Shown one piece after another: positions 1 to 8,603 of a DNA stretch of 64,000 bases. The number at the start of each line of letters is the position of its first letter. Position 1 is the stretch's first letter. This DNA is from Priestia aryabhattai B8W22 (GTDB lineage: Bacteria > Bacillota > Bacilli > Bacillales > Bacillaceae_H): the NCBI RefSeq assembly GCF_000956595.1, contig NZ_JYOO01000017.1, positions 54,882 to 118,881 on the forward strand, in the 5' to 3' direction. The notes beneath the pieces are model-generated. The model saw nothing but the letters and a program-made list of their open reading frames with translations, did not search any database and had not been told where the DNA came from. A program made the position numbers and the translations under genes.

Positions 1-98
1 TAGCGCTCTCGTTTGCTTCCAAGCATATCATCAGCGAGCATTTCAACAATTTTATCTAAATCTTCCCGGACTGCTTCTCTAAAGGTTATTTCTCCCAT
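1..98 (-). CDS. GNAT family N-acetyltransferase, N-terminal fragment
   Basis: Only the first 32 or so codons are in the window; the gene runs off the left edge. The reading begins MGEITFREAV and continues with a DLDKIVEMLADD stretch, which is the usual first strand and helix of small GNAT acetyltransferases that move an acetyl group from acetyl-CoA to an amine. The ATG lies one base past the stop of the small membrane protein gene upstream, with an AAAGGTG ribosome site, so the two are probably co-translated. The substrate cannot be told from this fragment. Confidence 0.6.
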   Translation of the reverse strand, partial: MGEITFREAVREDLDKIVEMLADDMLGSKRER

Positions 99-99
99 T

Positions 100-378
100 T
101 CAAACAGCACCTTTCCTGTGTCTATTTATGATGGTAAAAAGAACGCTGACGAACAAGCTCAGAACCGACGCCAAGAACAAAGCAGCCGCTAAAGCACCAA
201 GACCCCTTCCTTCAAAGCCGCCAACTCCAAATATGCTATATAGAAATAGAAACATGCTTATTAGCATGCTGCTAAGTGAAATCCCGTACTGCACGGGCGA
301 GTTCTTTCTATAGAAGAAATACGACGCACCAAACAGCAGTACAAAGAAAGCACCCATTAATCCAAATAAAGAAATCAT
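100..378 (-). CDS. Small three-helix membrane protein, YesK-like
   Basis: A 92-residue hydrophobic protein with three likely membrane helices (about residues 3-22, 30-52 and 60-85) and a short basic tail ending RHRKGAV. Size and layout resemble the YesK-like family of Bacillus, whose function is not known; this match is from memory of the family shape. The start has a strong GGGAGGAAGG ribosome site. The stop is directly followed by the ATG of the GNAT gene, pointing to a two-gene operon. Confidence 0.6.
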   Translation of the reverse strand: MISLFGLMGAFFVLLFGASYFFYRKNSPVQYGISLSSMLISMFLFLYSIFGVGGFEGRGLGALAAALFLASVLSLFVSVLFTIINRHRKGAV

Positions 379-480
379 TTACACCTTCCTCCCTCTTTAA
401 AAAAGGAATTTATATCCATTATATACTATCATTTTTATTTATTCTATCTATATTAATAGCCCTGCAGCCACAACTAAATA

Positions 481-510
481 GACATGACCAAAATGGTCAT
501 GTCTATTTTT
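481..510. terminator. Perfect hairpin downstream of the SUKH gene
   Basis: Arms GACATGACCA and TGGTCATGTC pair perfectly around an AAA loop. The plus strand continues TATTTTTC, the minus strand TATTTAG, so the better T-tract is on the plus side, although the gene it most plausibly ends (519-1037) is on the minus strand. Confidence 0.55.
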
Positions 511-518
511 CTACTATA

Positions 519-1037
519 TTAAAAAGAAAGTTCTTTGAACCAAAAAGAATAAGGGGCTAAACAAGCTTCATCAATTTCATTCATTCGTTTTTTGCATCGC
601 TGAAGCACCTCAGCAGGAATGTGTCGCTCTAAGTATGCAGATTCTCCGTTCGCTTGAATCGTTTCTTCTACCAGTTCTTCAAACACATCTAAGCATGCTA
701 AAAACTGTGGAAAAGTTGTATTAATAAAGCGCTCGCAGTCATCGTTGGACGTATCGAGCAGTACAACAGAACCGTTTTTGTGGTGCAGACAAATTGGATC
801 TCCGGCGCCTGTTGTTCCTAAAAACCAATAGTGTTGATAGCGAGATGATAACTCAAATGTTTCGCATAGCGTTGTTAGCTTTCCTTTTGATGAAACGAAC
901 TCTAGAAATGGTGAAGCTTCTTTTGGCAATCCTTTTTCTGTTAGCAACTTCTTTATCTCTTTATCAATATCAAGGGGTGCAAGCTGTTCGGCATCAAACT
1001 TCATTCGTTTTTCCTGTCGTTGCATCACATTTGACAA
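519..1037 (-). CDS. SUKH-family protein (possible immunity protein)
   Basis: 172 residues in the SUKH (SMI1/KNR4) fold pattern: an N-terminal helix with LPKEASPFLEF, a central YWFLGTTGAGDPICLHHKNG block with glycine and acidic residues typical of SUKH-4, and the FINTTFPQFLACLDVFEELV helix near the end. SUKH proteins are often antidotes to contact-dependent or secreted toxins, but many Bacillus copies stand alone, and no toxin gene is adjacent here. The longest reading uses a TTG start at 1037 with GGAG upstream; an ATG twelve codons in (MKFDAEQL), preceded by CAGGAAAAACG, is about equally likely. Confidence 0.65.
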   Translation of the reverse strand: MSNVMQRQEKRMKFDAEQLAPLDIDKEIKKLLTEKGLPKEASPFLEFVSSKGKLTTLCETFELSSRYQHYWFLGTTGAGDPICLHHKNGSVVLLDTSNDDCERFINTTFPQFLACLDVFEELVEETIQANGESAYLERHIPAEVLQRCKKRMNEIDEACLAPYSFWFKELSF

Positions 1038-1481
1038 CTTCTTTCACTCCTTTTCACCATTTGCTCTTTCTTTGCTTTTGTTTATTATAAAAGAAATCCA
1101 GCTCGTATTATATGCTACAAATGAACTTAATTAGACTGAAAATTTTTCCAATCTTTATTTATATAGCCCGATTTCCTCTTTATAAACACAGGTAAAAAGA
1201 AACCGATTAGATTTTCTCCAACAGATTCTGCTTTTAAAAATAATTCTCATTCCCTTCTTCCCTTTTCAGCATACTCTCGCCTCTTATAAATAGGCTCAAC
1301 CTTTATTATTCCAATTTTTTCTACTTTTTGCAACTAGGACTTATCTCACCATTTATCCTATGAGATTAATAACTTGACAAAATATCAAAATAAGCAACAG
1401 TAATTATTTACAAATTTTTAAACTTTATGGTTTAATAGGTATGTAATTCCTGTTTTTTACTATATTTTTTGGAGGTTTAAC
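1038..1481. other. Gene-free stretch before the subtilase
   Basis: No convincing ORF. It is very AT-rich. A TTGACA hexamer lies at 1374-1379, but no good -10 sits 16-18 bases downstream, so the promoter of the protease cannot be fixed. A clear TTGGAGG ribosome site precedes the ATG at 1482. Confidence 0.4.
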
Positions 1482-4400
1482 ATGAAAAAAGGGTCAATTT
1501 ATCGTTTTATTGCTTTTGCTTTAATGTTCACCTTGTGTTTTAGCCAATTGGGCTTACTGAAAACACAAGCAGCAGGCAATCCTCCTGCTAATGAAAAAAC
1601 ATTAAGCATTGGCAAAGCAGCAAAAGGAACATTTACAGAACCAGAACAAGCACATTGGTACAAAATTAATCCTTCTAAACAAGATGTAGCAAAGTTTTCA
1701 CACTACCGAATTAGGCTTCAAAGTGATGATGAAGTAAACATCACAGTTTACTCTAGTCTTGAAAATGCCAAAAACAACGTGGCATTTGACCGTTATATGG
1801 GATACTCCTACAAAGACGAGCCTGCTCAGCTAGATTTTCCAATCGCCTGGACTGGCCCTTATTATGTGAAAGTTGAGTATTATGGAGATGAAGATATCAT
1901 CATCGAAGACGATACAGAAGAAGATGGAAAAACACCTTCTGAACCTCAACCGGAATTAAAAACAGAAGTTCCTTACACAATCAGCTATGAAGGCGCTTCA
2001 CTTCCCCCTTCTCAAATGGAGGCAGAAGAATGCCCGGCTGAATTGAGTACAAGCCAAAAAGAAAACGGAAAAGGTATTTTAAAAGATTTGCGTACGATTC
2101 GCGACGCTGTGCTTTCAAAAACAGCAAGCGGAAAAGACCTTTCTTCTCTTTACTACAAAGCCGCTCCGTTTATCAGCTCTAAAATGATTATTGATAAATC
2201 GATGCGTGAACAAGTATACAAAGATTTAGTTCAGCTAAAGGGTCTATTTACAGATGTGGCGAAAAACGGCGCATCAAGCACGTACATGATTACAAGTGCT
2301 GATCAAAAAGCAATCAATGATTTATACAGCATCGCATATAAATCCGTGCCGGCTGCTTTAAAGAAAGATTTAGAAAAAGTAGCAGCGCAGACAAAATTAA
2401 AAGACGTAACGGACTTAAACGTATCGTCTGTATTAGTAAGAGCTAAACTAGTCAGCGCAAACAGCGTTTCAACAAAAGCGGAAACTCGCTATATTGTTAA
2501 AATAAAAGATGGTGCAAATGCTAAATCATTCAAAACAAAAGCACAGTCAAAATCAGCAGGCATTGAATCTATTAATCCATTAAAACAATCAGCTGCTTCT
2601 TTTGATAATATGTTTGTTATTCAATTAGATGACAGCAATGGAAAAAGCTTCAGCACGTCATCTGCTCAAGGTAAAATGACGGCAAAACAAATTCAGGCAC
2701 TTCCTGAAACTGAATTTATCGAGCCGGTTCAAGAGTACCACGCTCTTTCAATGGATTCACAATATCCGTATCAATGGTCATTAAATAACACGGGTAAAAA
2801 TGACGGTACTCAGCATGCCGATATTCAATACGAATCACTTGAAAAATTACTAAACGGTCAAAAGTTAAAAGATACGGTTATTGCCGTTGCGGATACGGGC
2901 GTCGATTCATCACTAGCTGATTTAAAAGGCGTGGTGGATACAAAAACAGGCTATAACTATGTGGATCGTTCGTCAAATGCAACTGATGACAATGGACATG
3001 GAACTCACGTAGCAGGTATTATCGCAGCCTCTGCAAACAATAACTATTCAATGGCCGGTATTAATTCTCATGCAAAAATTTTACCGGTTAAAATTCTAGA
3101 CGCATCTGGAAGCGGAGATACAGAACAAATTGCGTACGGTATTAAATATGCGGTTGACCACGGTGCAAAAGTCATTAACTTAAGCCTTGGCGGATCTTAC
3201 AGCCGCGTGCTTGAATATTCATTAAAATATGCATACGACCATAACGTAACGGTTGTAGCAGCAAGCGGAAACGACGGTATGGAAGAACTCTCTTACCCTG
3301 CTTCATCTGCCTATGCGATTTCAGTAGGCGCATCAAACCGTTTAGATATCGTATCTGACTACTCAAACTATGGAAAAGGATTAGATATTACAGCTCCTGG
3401 CTCTGATATTCCAAGTCTTGTTCCAGACGGAAACGTTACTTACTTAAGCGGAACATCAATGGCAACACCTCACGTAGCTGCCGTTGCGGGATTATTGCTA
3501 TCCCAAAACCCAGGCTTAAAGCCAAAAGACGTTGAAAAACGCCTAACGGATACAGCTAAAGATATTAAGTTTGATGAAAAAGATGCTCCTGTATACGATG
3601 ATGAAGAAAGTCCAGCAGCTCCCCCTGCTCCAGGCTACGATTACGTATCAGGATGGGGACGTTTAAATGCGTACAGCGCGGTAAGTGCACAGCAGCTGCA
3701 AGCGCAGGTAAATACATTTGTCAGCACGCAAAAAGTTTTTACAGGTAAAGCTCAAAGCGGTTCAACTGTTAAAGTAATGAGCGGCTCAAAAACACTTGGC
3801 ACTGCCAAAGCTGATGCAAAAAATACGTTCTCTGTGAACATTCCAGCTCAAAAAGCTGATACCGTTTTACAAGTGGTTGTAACAAACGGAAAAGCAAGCA
3901 CGAGCATTCGTGCAGTTGTTCAAAAAGCACCTGCCAAACCAGCGGTAAAAGCCGTGACGAATAAAGATGAATACGTAACAGGAACGTCTAAAGCGAATTT
4001 TACGGTAAATGTTAAAAACAGCGCTAAAAAAGTGATTGCTTCGGCAAAAGCTGATGCAAAAGGCGCGTTCAAAGTGAAGATTCCAAAACAAAAAGAAAAC
4101 ACAGTCTTGTATATCACGGCTACAAACAGCCAAAAGCAAGAAAGTGAAGAAGTAAAAGTAACGGTGCGTGACGTTATTGCTCCAAATGCACCTAAAGTGA
4201 ATCCAGTCAGCGACGCGGATACAGCTATTAAAGGAACAGCAGAAGCAAATGCATCTGTTGTAGCGAAAGTGAACAACAAAGAAATCGGCAAAGCAAAAGC
4301 CAATGCAAAAGGTCAGTACAGCATAACAATTAAAAAACAAAAAGCAGGTACAGCAATCAGTGTAACAGCAGCAGACGCAGCCAACAACACAAGTAAAGCT

Positions 4401-4673
4401 ACGACTGTAAAAGTGAGCGATAAAACTCCCCCTGCTGCACCAAGCGTAAATGCTGTCACAACAAAAAGCACGGCTGTAACAGGTAAGGCAGAAGCAAATG
4501 CTACCGTAACGGTAACAGTAAACAAAAAAAGCATCGGCTCTGCTGCTGCTAACAGCAAAGGACAATACTCAGTAAAAATTAAAAAACAAAAAGAAAAAAC
4601 AGTCTTAAGCGTAACGGCAAAAGACAAAGCGAACAATACGAGTAAGGCAACAACAAAAACAGTGACAAAATAA
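1482..4673 (+). CDS. Secreted subtilisin-like serine protease (S8) with PPC domain and four Ig-like repeats
   Basis: 1063 residues. It has a signal peptide (MKKGSIYRF, hydrophobic core, cleavage near LKTQAAG), a PPC-like domain (about 38-135), an acidic linker, a helical region (about 195-320), an inhibitor-I9-like propeptide region (about 335-420, TRYIVKIKDG), then the peptidase. The catalytic triad is visible: Asp471 in VIAVADTGVD, His506 in NGHGTHVAG and Ser659 in SGTSMATPHVA, with AASGND supplying the oxyanion Asn. From about 745 to the end are four repeats of 75-80 residues, each with a KAxAxAKGxxxVxIxKQK core as in Big_6-type bacterial Ig domains. There is no LPXTG anchor; the lysine-rich repeats may hold the enzyme on anionic wall polymers (inference). 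It stands alone with its own terminator. Confidence 0.92.
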   Translation: MKKGSIYRFIAFALMFTLCFSQLGLLKTQAAGNPPANEKTLSIGKAAKGTFTEPEQAHWYKINPSKQDVAKFSHYRIRLQSDDEVNITVYSSLENAKNNVAFDRYMGYSYKDEPAQLDFPIAWTGPYYVKVEYYGDEDIIIEDDTEEDGKTPSEPQPELKTEVPYTISYEGASLPPSQMEAEECPAELSTSQKENGKGILKDLRTIRDAVLSKTASGKDLSSLYYKAAPFISSKMIIDKSMREQVYKDLVQLKGLFTDVAKNGASSTYMITSADQKAINDLYSIAYKSVPAALKKDLEKVAAQTKLKDVTDLNVSSVLVRAKLVSANSVSTKAETRYIVKIKDGANAKSFKTKAQSKSAGIESINPLKQSAASFDNMFVIQLDDSNGKSFSTSSAQGKMTAKQIQALPETEFIEPVQEYHALSMDSQYPYQWSLNNTGKNDGTQHADIQYESLEKLLNGQKLKDTVIAVADTGVDSSLADLKGVVDTKTGYNYVDRSSNATDDNGHGTHVAGIIAASANNNYSMAGINSHAKILPVKILDASGSGDTEQIAYGIKYAVDHGAKVINLSLGGSYSRVLEYSLKYAYDHNVTVVAASGNDGMEELSYPASSAYAISVGASNRLDIVSDYSNYGKGLDITAPGSDIPSLVPDGNVTYLSGTSMATPHVAAVAGLLLSQNPGLKPKDVEKRLTDTAKDIKFDEKDAPVYDDEESPAAPPAPGYDYVSGWGRLNAYSAVSAQQLQAQVNTFVSTQKVFTGKAQSGSTVKVMSGSKTLGTAKADAKNTFSVNIPAQKADTVLQVVVTNGKASTSIRAVVQKAPAKPAVKAVTNKDEYVTGTSKANFTVNVKNSAKKVIASAKADAKGAFKVKIPKQKENTVLYITATNSQKQESEEVKVTVRDVIAPNAPKVNPVSDADTAIKGTAEANASVVAKVNNKEIGKAKANAKGQYSITIKKQKAGTAISVTAADAANNTSKATTVKVSDKTPPAAPSVNAVTTKSTAVTGKAEANATVTVTVNKKSIGSAAANSKGQYSVKIKKQKEKTVLSVTAKDKANNTSKATTKTVTK

Positions 4674-4675
4674 AG

Positions 4676-4713
4676 AAAAAAGGCGCTTGGCTTATGGCCA
4701 AGTGCCTTTTTGT
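4676..4713. terminator. Bidirectional terminator between subtilase and corA
   Basis: Arms AGGCGCTTGGC and GCCAAGTGCCT with a short loop, A-run before and T-run after (TTTTTG plus strand, TTTTTTC minus strand). It lies between two convergent genes and can serve both. Confidence 0.85.
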
Positions 4714-5684
4714 TATAGCAGCTGTTTGTTTTTAAAGTATTTCCACATTCCCCACGTTAACACAATTAACATAACAATAATAACAGCAGTAGCCCAGTGG
4801 GAATTCTGATATGGAATCGGCACGTTCATTCCAAAAAATCCGGTTACGAACGTTAGCGGAAGCATAATCGTTGAAATTAACGTTAAGACGTTCAGCTTTT
4901 CAGATGAAGTTGCATTGGTAATAGAATAATACGTATCAAGCGCACTGTTTACGAGGTCTCTAAACGTTTCGGCAGAGTCTACAATACGCTCTAAGTGGTC
5001 AAGCAAGTCAATGTAGAAAGGAACATTTTCTTCTCGTATATCGAATTTCCACTTTCCATTCACCGTTAAGAAAATTCGGCGCTGAGGCAGAATAACGCGC
5101 CGGATTAAGATAATCGTTCTTTTTAACGCCAAGAACTCTTCCGTCACTCCGCGCACTTCTTTGTTGTAGATTTCGTCTTCTAATTCATCAATACGCATGT
5201 CGATTCGGTCTAAAATCGGAAAGTATTCGTCCGTGATGCCATCAATCAAAGCATATAATAAAAAGTCGGCGCCGCGGTTCATAAACTTTGGATAGCGTGA
5301 GCATACAGCATCCATTTTGCGAAGCCAGCCCATTTTATGTTTATGAATTGTTACTACGTAATTTGATCCGACAAAGGCATTTAACTCAAGCGTCGTAATC
5401 TCGTCATCACTTTCTTCATTATAGCGAAGCGCGTGAAAAACGAAAAATTTATAGTCTTCGTAATCATCCATTTTAGCGCGAGGACTGTCGTGTAAGCAGT
5501 CTTCAATCGCCAATGGGTGAAAATCGAATAATTTAGCAATTTGAGCAAGCTCTTGTCCGTGGACATCATACAAATCAATCCACAGCAAATTATCAGGATT
5601 GCGCAATTTCTCATGCACGTCTCCTAAATCAAGATTCGTTACCATTTCTTTTGTTTCATCATCATATAAGTATGTTTTAATCAT
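4713..5684 (-). CDS. corA: CorA-family magnesium/divalent cation channel
   Basis: 323 residues, the usual CorA length. A large soluble N-terminal domain is followed by two membrane helices at the C-terminus; the signature GMN tripeptide at about 285-287 (FFGMNVPIP) closes the first helix, which lines the pore. It should form a pentameric Mg2+ (or Co2+) uptake channel in the cytoplasmic membrane. The ribosome site is GAGGTG. A 34-codon ORF with a much stronger ribosome site lies 28 bases upstream on the same strand, suggesting that corA is controlled through its leader. Confidence 0.92.
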   Translation of the reverse strand: MIKTYLYDDETKEMVTNLDLGDVHEKLRNPDNLLWIDLYDVHGQELAQIAKLFDFHPLAIEDCLHDSPRAKMDDYEDYKFFVFHALRYNEESDDEITTLELNAFVGSNYVVTIHKHKMGWLRKMDAVCSRYPKFMNRGADFLLYALIDGITDEYFPILDRIDMRIDELEDEIYNKEVRGVTEEFLALKRTIILIRRVILPQRRIFLTVNGKWKFDIREENVPFYIDLLDHLERIVDSAETFRDLVNSALDTYYSITNATSSEKLNVLTLISTIMLPLTFVTGFFGMNVPIPYQNSHWATAVIIVMLIVLTWGMWKYFKNKQLL

Positions 5685-5712
5685 TGATTTTTCACCTCAC
5701 ATCATTGAGGCA

Positions 5713-5817
5713 TTAAGGAGTATTTTCCTTCGTTGAAATGAGAGGAACACATACACCTTTGCTGCCCCTATCTTGTTTTGCAGTAACCTTCATCGAAATG
5801 GGGTCATCAGTGCCCAT
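5713..5817 (-). CDS. Short upstream ORF in the corA leader (34 codons)
   Basis: On the minus strand an excellent site, TTAGGAGGTGAG, precedes an ATG by six bases and opens a 34-codon frame (MGTDDPISMKV... ending KENTP) that stops 28 bases before corA. The frame has three prolines, one just before the stop. Inside the frame are two related stretches, CATTTCGATGAAGG and CATTTCAACGAAGG, that could form alternative RNA structures. Leader peptides controlling Mg2+ transporter genes are known in enterobacteria (mgtL, corL); a similar role here is inference. The peptide matches no family I recognise. Confidence 0.55.
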   Translation of the reverse strand: MGTDDPISMKVTAKQDRGSKGVCVPLISTKENTP

Positions 5818-6023
5818 TCATCTCACCTCCTAATTAGTTGAAGGAACGCTGACTTGTAATACAGCTACTTCACAAAGTTTAATTTTAACATACAATCCAA
5901 CTCTAGCGTAGCGCTTTTTTCAAAACCTTTCCCTCTCTATTTAAAGTTTCAAACAAAACTTCCGCCACTATAAAAGCCCTACTAGTATACCCGCTATTTA
6001 ATAATCCGATCGTACTCACAATC

Positions 6024-6117
6024 GGCAATCGATAACTAAGACCCCCTGAATCCTCCCACAAAGGTCTAGAATATCTACTATGGCCGGTCTTTGGCCATGG
6101 TAGTATTCTACATCGAT
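6024..6117 (+). repeat. Two-hairpin repeat element, copy 1
   Basis: Layout CTAAG - weak first hairpin - GGTCTA (6063-6068) - strong second hairpin - CTACATCGAT (6108-6117 region). The second hairpin pairs TATGGCC with GGCCATG plus flanking imperfect pairs, around a GGTCTTT loop. Shared pieces with copies at 12143 and 21510: the CTAAG start, GGTCTA between hairpins, the loop pattern G-S-W-CTTT, and the terminal 10-mer. The first hairpin is degraded in this copy. Confidence 0.6.
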
Positions 6118-6216
6118 AAACATTATATGGGTGATGGGGAAAAACGTGTAGGAATTTTTAGACTTTCATCGAATACTTACTTAACAAACTTAGATTACGA
6201 AAAGGACTGATGATAC

Positions 6217-6588
6217 ATGCATTTTAAACGTGAAGAACCGTTTCGCTTTTTATTTGAGACTCCCATTGTTGGAACGTTTTCCATTGCTAAATACGACAAC
6301 AAAGAAATTGATTCTAAGCCCGGTCCTTTGTCTGTTATCGACCTTTCACCAAAAGGAATCAAAATAATTACGCCGCTTGATTTACCTATTTTCAACCATC
6401 AAATTCAGCTAAAAATCAGCTTTTATTTAAATGAAAAACCCATCCATATTACCGGACTTTGCGTGTGGAAAGAAAAACGGCACACCGAATACCTTTATGG
6501 CATTGAAGCGTTTAACGATGTGGAAGAACAAGCAATTTTAATTACAGAACTCAAAACCTACGCCAAGAAAAAGCAAGATACGCAATAA
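6217..6588 (+). CDS. PilZ domain protein
   Basis: 123 residues making one PilZ domain. The N-terminus has FKREEPFRF, where Arg5 and Arg10 sit where the c-di-GMP binding RxxxR motif is expected (spacing one residue longer here), followed by IDLSPKG matching the second D/N-x-S-x-x-G motif and by GLCVWKEKR and LYGIEAF strands. It probably binds cyclic di-GMP as a small cytoplasmic receptor, with the altered arginine spacing as a caution. AAAGGACTGATGATACATG gives the start. It lies just before an LCP-like gene and may be co-transcribed. Confidence 0.8.
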   Translation: MHFKREEPFRFLFETPIVGTFSIAKYDNKEIDSKPGPLSVIDLSPKGIKIITPLDLPIFNHQIQLKISFYLNEKPIHITGLCVWKEKRHTEYLYGIEAFNDVEEQAILITELKTYAKKKQDTQ

Positions 6589-6664
6589 AAATAGCGCTCA
6601 TTTGTTTTACTCCCCTTTTAAGATGGCAATACTACGAACGAATTCGATAGAAAAAGGTGAGACG

Positions 6665-7495
6665 ATGAGCAGCAAAGCAAAAAAAGAGTGGATTGGCGGT
6701 CTCGTACTATTTTTACTCGTCAGTTTTGTCAGCATCACGTTTGCAGGCTATCATACGGTGAAAGCTGCCGTTGATCAAACGTATGTACCGCTTGAGCATG
6801 GTAACAAAACACACGTCAATCTAAAAAAAGGACAACCGTTTTCCCTGCTTTTAATTCAAGAAAACCATCAAAATACGTCATTTGTATATATGACTGTTAA
6901 TAAGCAGCATGAATCAATAAAAATGACCCACTTGCCCGGGTCAACTCAGCTCGGCGATGAAACGCTGCGAACTGTTTATCACCAAGGAAATATGAATGCT
7001 GTTGTAAAGAAAGTCGAAGCATACGCAAAGCTTCCTGTGGATTATTATGTCAAAATGGATCAGCAGGCAGTCGTCGATGCTGTAGATAAATTAGGCGGCA
7101 TTATCGTCACAAACAAACGTGCTTTTGAACACAGCAACATTGTTTTTCCAAAAGGATCAATTCGCCTTAACGGAAAAGAAGCGCTTGTTTATTTAAAGGA
7201 GCGTAATGAACAAGACGTCTTTACTGCCCATGAAAGGCAGCTGTCTGTAGCAAAAGCCATTTTCAGTCAAGCAGCCACGGTACCCAACGTTGCAAAGCTG
7301 CATTCTCTTGTATTTACGCTGGCTGATCACATTGAAACCAACGCAACGTTTAATGATATCAAACGGATTCAAAAAACCTACAAGCCGGCCGTTGCTCACG
7401 TAGACAAGCAGCAGTTTCCGCAAAACGAATGGAACCAAAAGCAAGTCACAACGCGGCTGTATAAGCACTTAGAACGCAGCGAGCTGTTTTTATAA
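6665..7495 (+). CDS. Degenerate LytR-CpsA-Psr (LCP) family protein
   Basis: 276 residues from the ATG at 6665, chosen because AAAAGGTGAGACG precedes it; a longer frame reaches 6602 with no site. One N-terminal membrane anchor (about 10-32) is followed by an extracellular LCP fold: [24 protein letters not shown] and [14 protein letters not shown] align with active LCP enzymes. However, the residues that bind the lipid pyrophosphate are gone: LLLGVDxR reads LLLIQENHQ, the SDT segment reads SFVYMTV and IPRDT reads LPGST. The intact paralogue at 35107 shows what is missing. It is probably not a ligase; a regulatory or scaffold role is possible. Confidence 0.75.
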   Translation: MSSKAKKEWIGGLVLFLLVSFVSITFAGYHTVKAAVDQTYVPLEHGNKTHVNLKKGQPFSLLLIQENHQNTSFVYMTVNKQHESIKMTHLPGSTQLGDETLRTVYHQGNMNAVVKKVEAYAKLPVDYYVKMDQQAVVDAVDKLGGIIVTNKRAFEHSNIVFPKGSIRLNGKEALVYLKERNEQDVFTAHERQLSVAKAIFSQAATVPNVAKLHSLVFTLADHIETNATFNDIKRIQKTYKPAVAHVDKQQFPQNEWNQKQVTTRLYKHLERSELFL

Positions 7496-7508
7496 AAAAC
7501 GCTTCACG

Positions 7509-7846
7509 AAAAAGAGGCTGGGACACAACAAAATGAAACCAATCTAAAGACGACCAAAGGAGATACATAAGCTGAACTGCTTGTGACACCGCAGTTGATT
7601 TCCGTGCAAGACTTCGCTTTCCGCGGGCGGCCGCTGAGCCTCCTCGTCGCTTGCGCTCCTGCGGGGTCTCATCTGTTCCGCTTTTCCCGCAGGAGTCTTC
7701 GCCTTGCCCTCCAATCAACTGCTAGAAGGAATGAAACAGATGAAATCTACGTTCACCATAACAGAAAAATGAACCGTGAATTAAACATTTTGATTCATGG
7801 TTCGTTTTTCACTTCGCCTAGAAGACTTTTATCCCAGCCTCTTTTT
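7509..7846. repeat. GC-rich intergenic repeat of about 340 bp, copy 1, with terminal inverted repeats
   Basis: Perfect 15-bp terminal inverted repeats AAAAAGAGGCTGGGA (7509-7523) and TCCCAGCCTCTTTTT (7832-7846) enclose a core with CTTTCCGCGGGCGGCCGCTG and CTCCTGCGGGG. The core is far more GC-rich than the surroundings and nearly identical to 11211-11529. It encodes no credible protein. The outer arms may work as a bidirectional terminator for the LCP-like and cupin genes, whose stops lie within 15 bases of the ends. Similar CGCGGGCGG/CCTGCGGGG repeats occur widely in Bacillaceae (from memory). Confidence 0.85.
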
Positions 7847-7848
7847 TG

Positions 7849-8493
7849 CTACTTATCTTCAGCAGGCACCACTTTTTCATTTATTTTCACCACAATTCTT
7901 TCATCCCGTTCGTCTTTGAGATAGCTCTTTTGATAAAAAGAATGATCATGAGGCGGTCCAATCACAACTGTATCCGTAATCGGCGCGACGGCTTCTGCTA
8001 CTTCGCTTGCGCTTACTCCGTATGCTTTTTGAAACACCATCGGAGGCGTTAAGCGCAGCACGTCGGATCCTTCTGTAGACTCAAATTGATCATTGTTAAA
8101 AAAGAGATGAAGATGCGCTTCTTCCGATAGAGGTTCAATCCAATGCCACCAGCCCATCGGTATAAAAACAACTTCCCCTTCTTTTATTTGGTAATTGTGC
8201 ATGCTGCTTGTATCAGGGTCCAAGATAGACACCTGCACTTCACCTGAAACGACGACATCTAATTCCCAAGCATTTGGATGCCAGTGCGGTTCTCTCATAT
8301 GCCCTTTTGTGATATATAAATCAACAAACGCTCCTCCGAGCATGGCAGGCAGCTGAGTTGAGGTTAGCTGATACGCTATATTTTGATCATTTCGTTTGAA
8401 CAGGACGTTTTGCTTATAGTTTACTGACAGATTAGGCGTTCCTGAGCTTTTTTTGATATTTGAATTATCCGGCACAAATCCAGATTTACTCAT
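7849..8493 (-). CDS. Single-domain cupin protein
   Basis: 214 residues from an ATG at 8493 with GAGGGT upstream; a longer reading starting MKRGYDT has no ribosome site. It contains a cupin metal site, EPHWHPNAWE (His70, His72, Glu77), followed by GEVQVSILDPD, the FIPMGWWHWIEP turn that usually carries the last histidine, and a C-terminal helical tail. This is close to one half of bicupin oxalate decarboxylases, which bind Mn2+, but a single domain of this kind need not share that reaction. Cytoplasmic, no signal peptide. Monocistronic between a repeat and the MATE terminator. Confidence 0.75.
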   Translation of the reverse strand: MSKSGFVPDNSNIKKSSGTPNLSVNYKQNVLFKRNDQNIAYQLTSTQLPAMLGGAFVDLYITKGHMREPHWHPNAWELDVVVSGEVQVSILDPDTSSMHNYQIKEGEVVFIPMGWWHWIEPLSEEAHLHLFFNNDQFESTEGSDVLRLTPPMVFQKAYGVSASEVAEAVAPITDTVVIGPPHDHSFYQKSYLKDERDERIVVKINEKVVPAEDK

Positions 8494-8576
8494 AGTGTCA
8501 TACCCTCTTTTCATTAAAAAGTTATATGCACTATCCTATTAAAACTTTTTGATAAGGGTGTTTTAATTAAAAAAAT

Positions 8577-8603
8577 AAAAACGAGCGTTTCCACTCGTTT
8601 TTT
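8577..8603 (-). terminator. Terminator of the MATE gene
   Basis: Arms AAAACGAG and CTCGTTTT with a seven-base loop; read on the minus strand the second arm is followed by TTTTTATTTTTTT. The hairpin overlaps the last codons of the MATE gene. Confidence 0.8.

Noticed and set aside
3867..4636. Long minus-strand frames opposite the subtilase repeats
   Set aside because: Shadow frames produced by the Lys/Ala/Thr-rich repeat codons; cysteine- and phenylalanine-rich products, no start signals.
5713..6000. M-box or Mn riboswitch before corA
   Set aside because: None of the conserved M-box or yybP-ykoY core strings is present on the minus strand.
7583..7924. Plus-strand frame of 113 codons through the GC-rich repeat, with a similar one at 11259-11471
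   Set aside because: Frames arise from the high GC of the repeat; translation is low-complexity, has no ribosome site, and the repeat is palindromic, non-coding in character.
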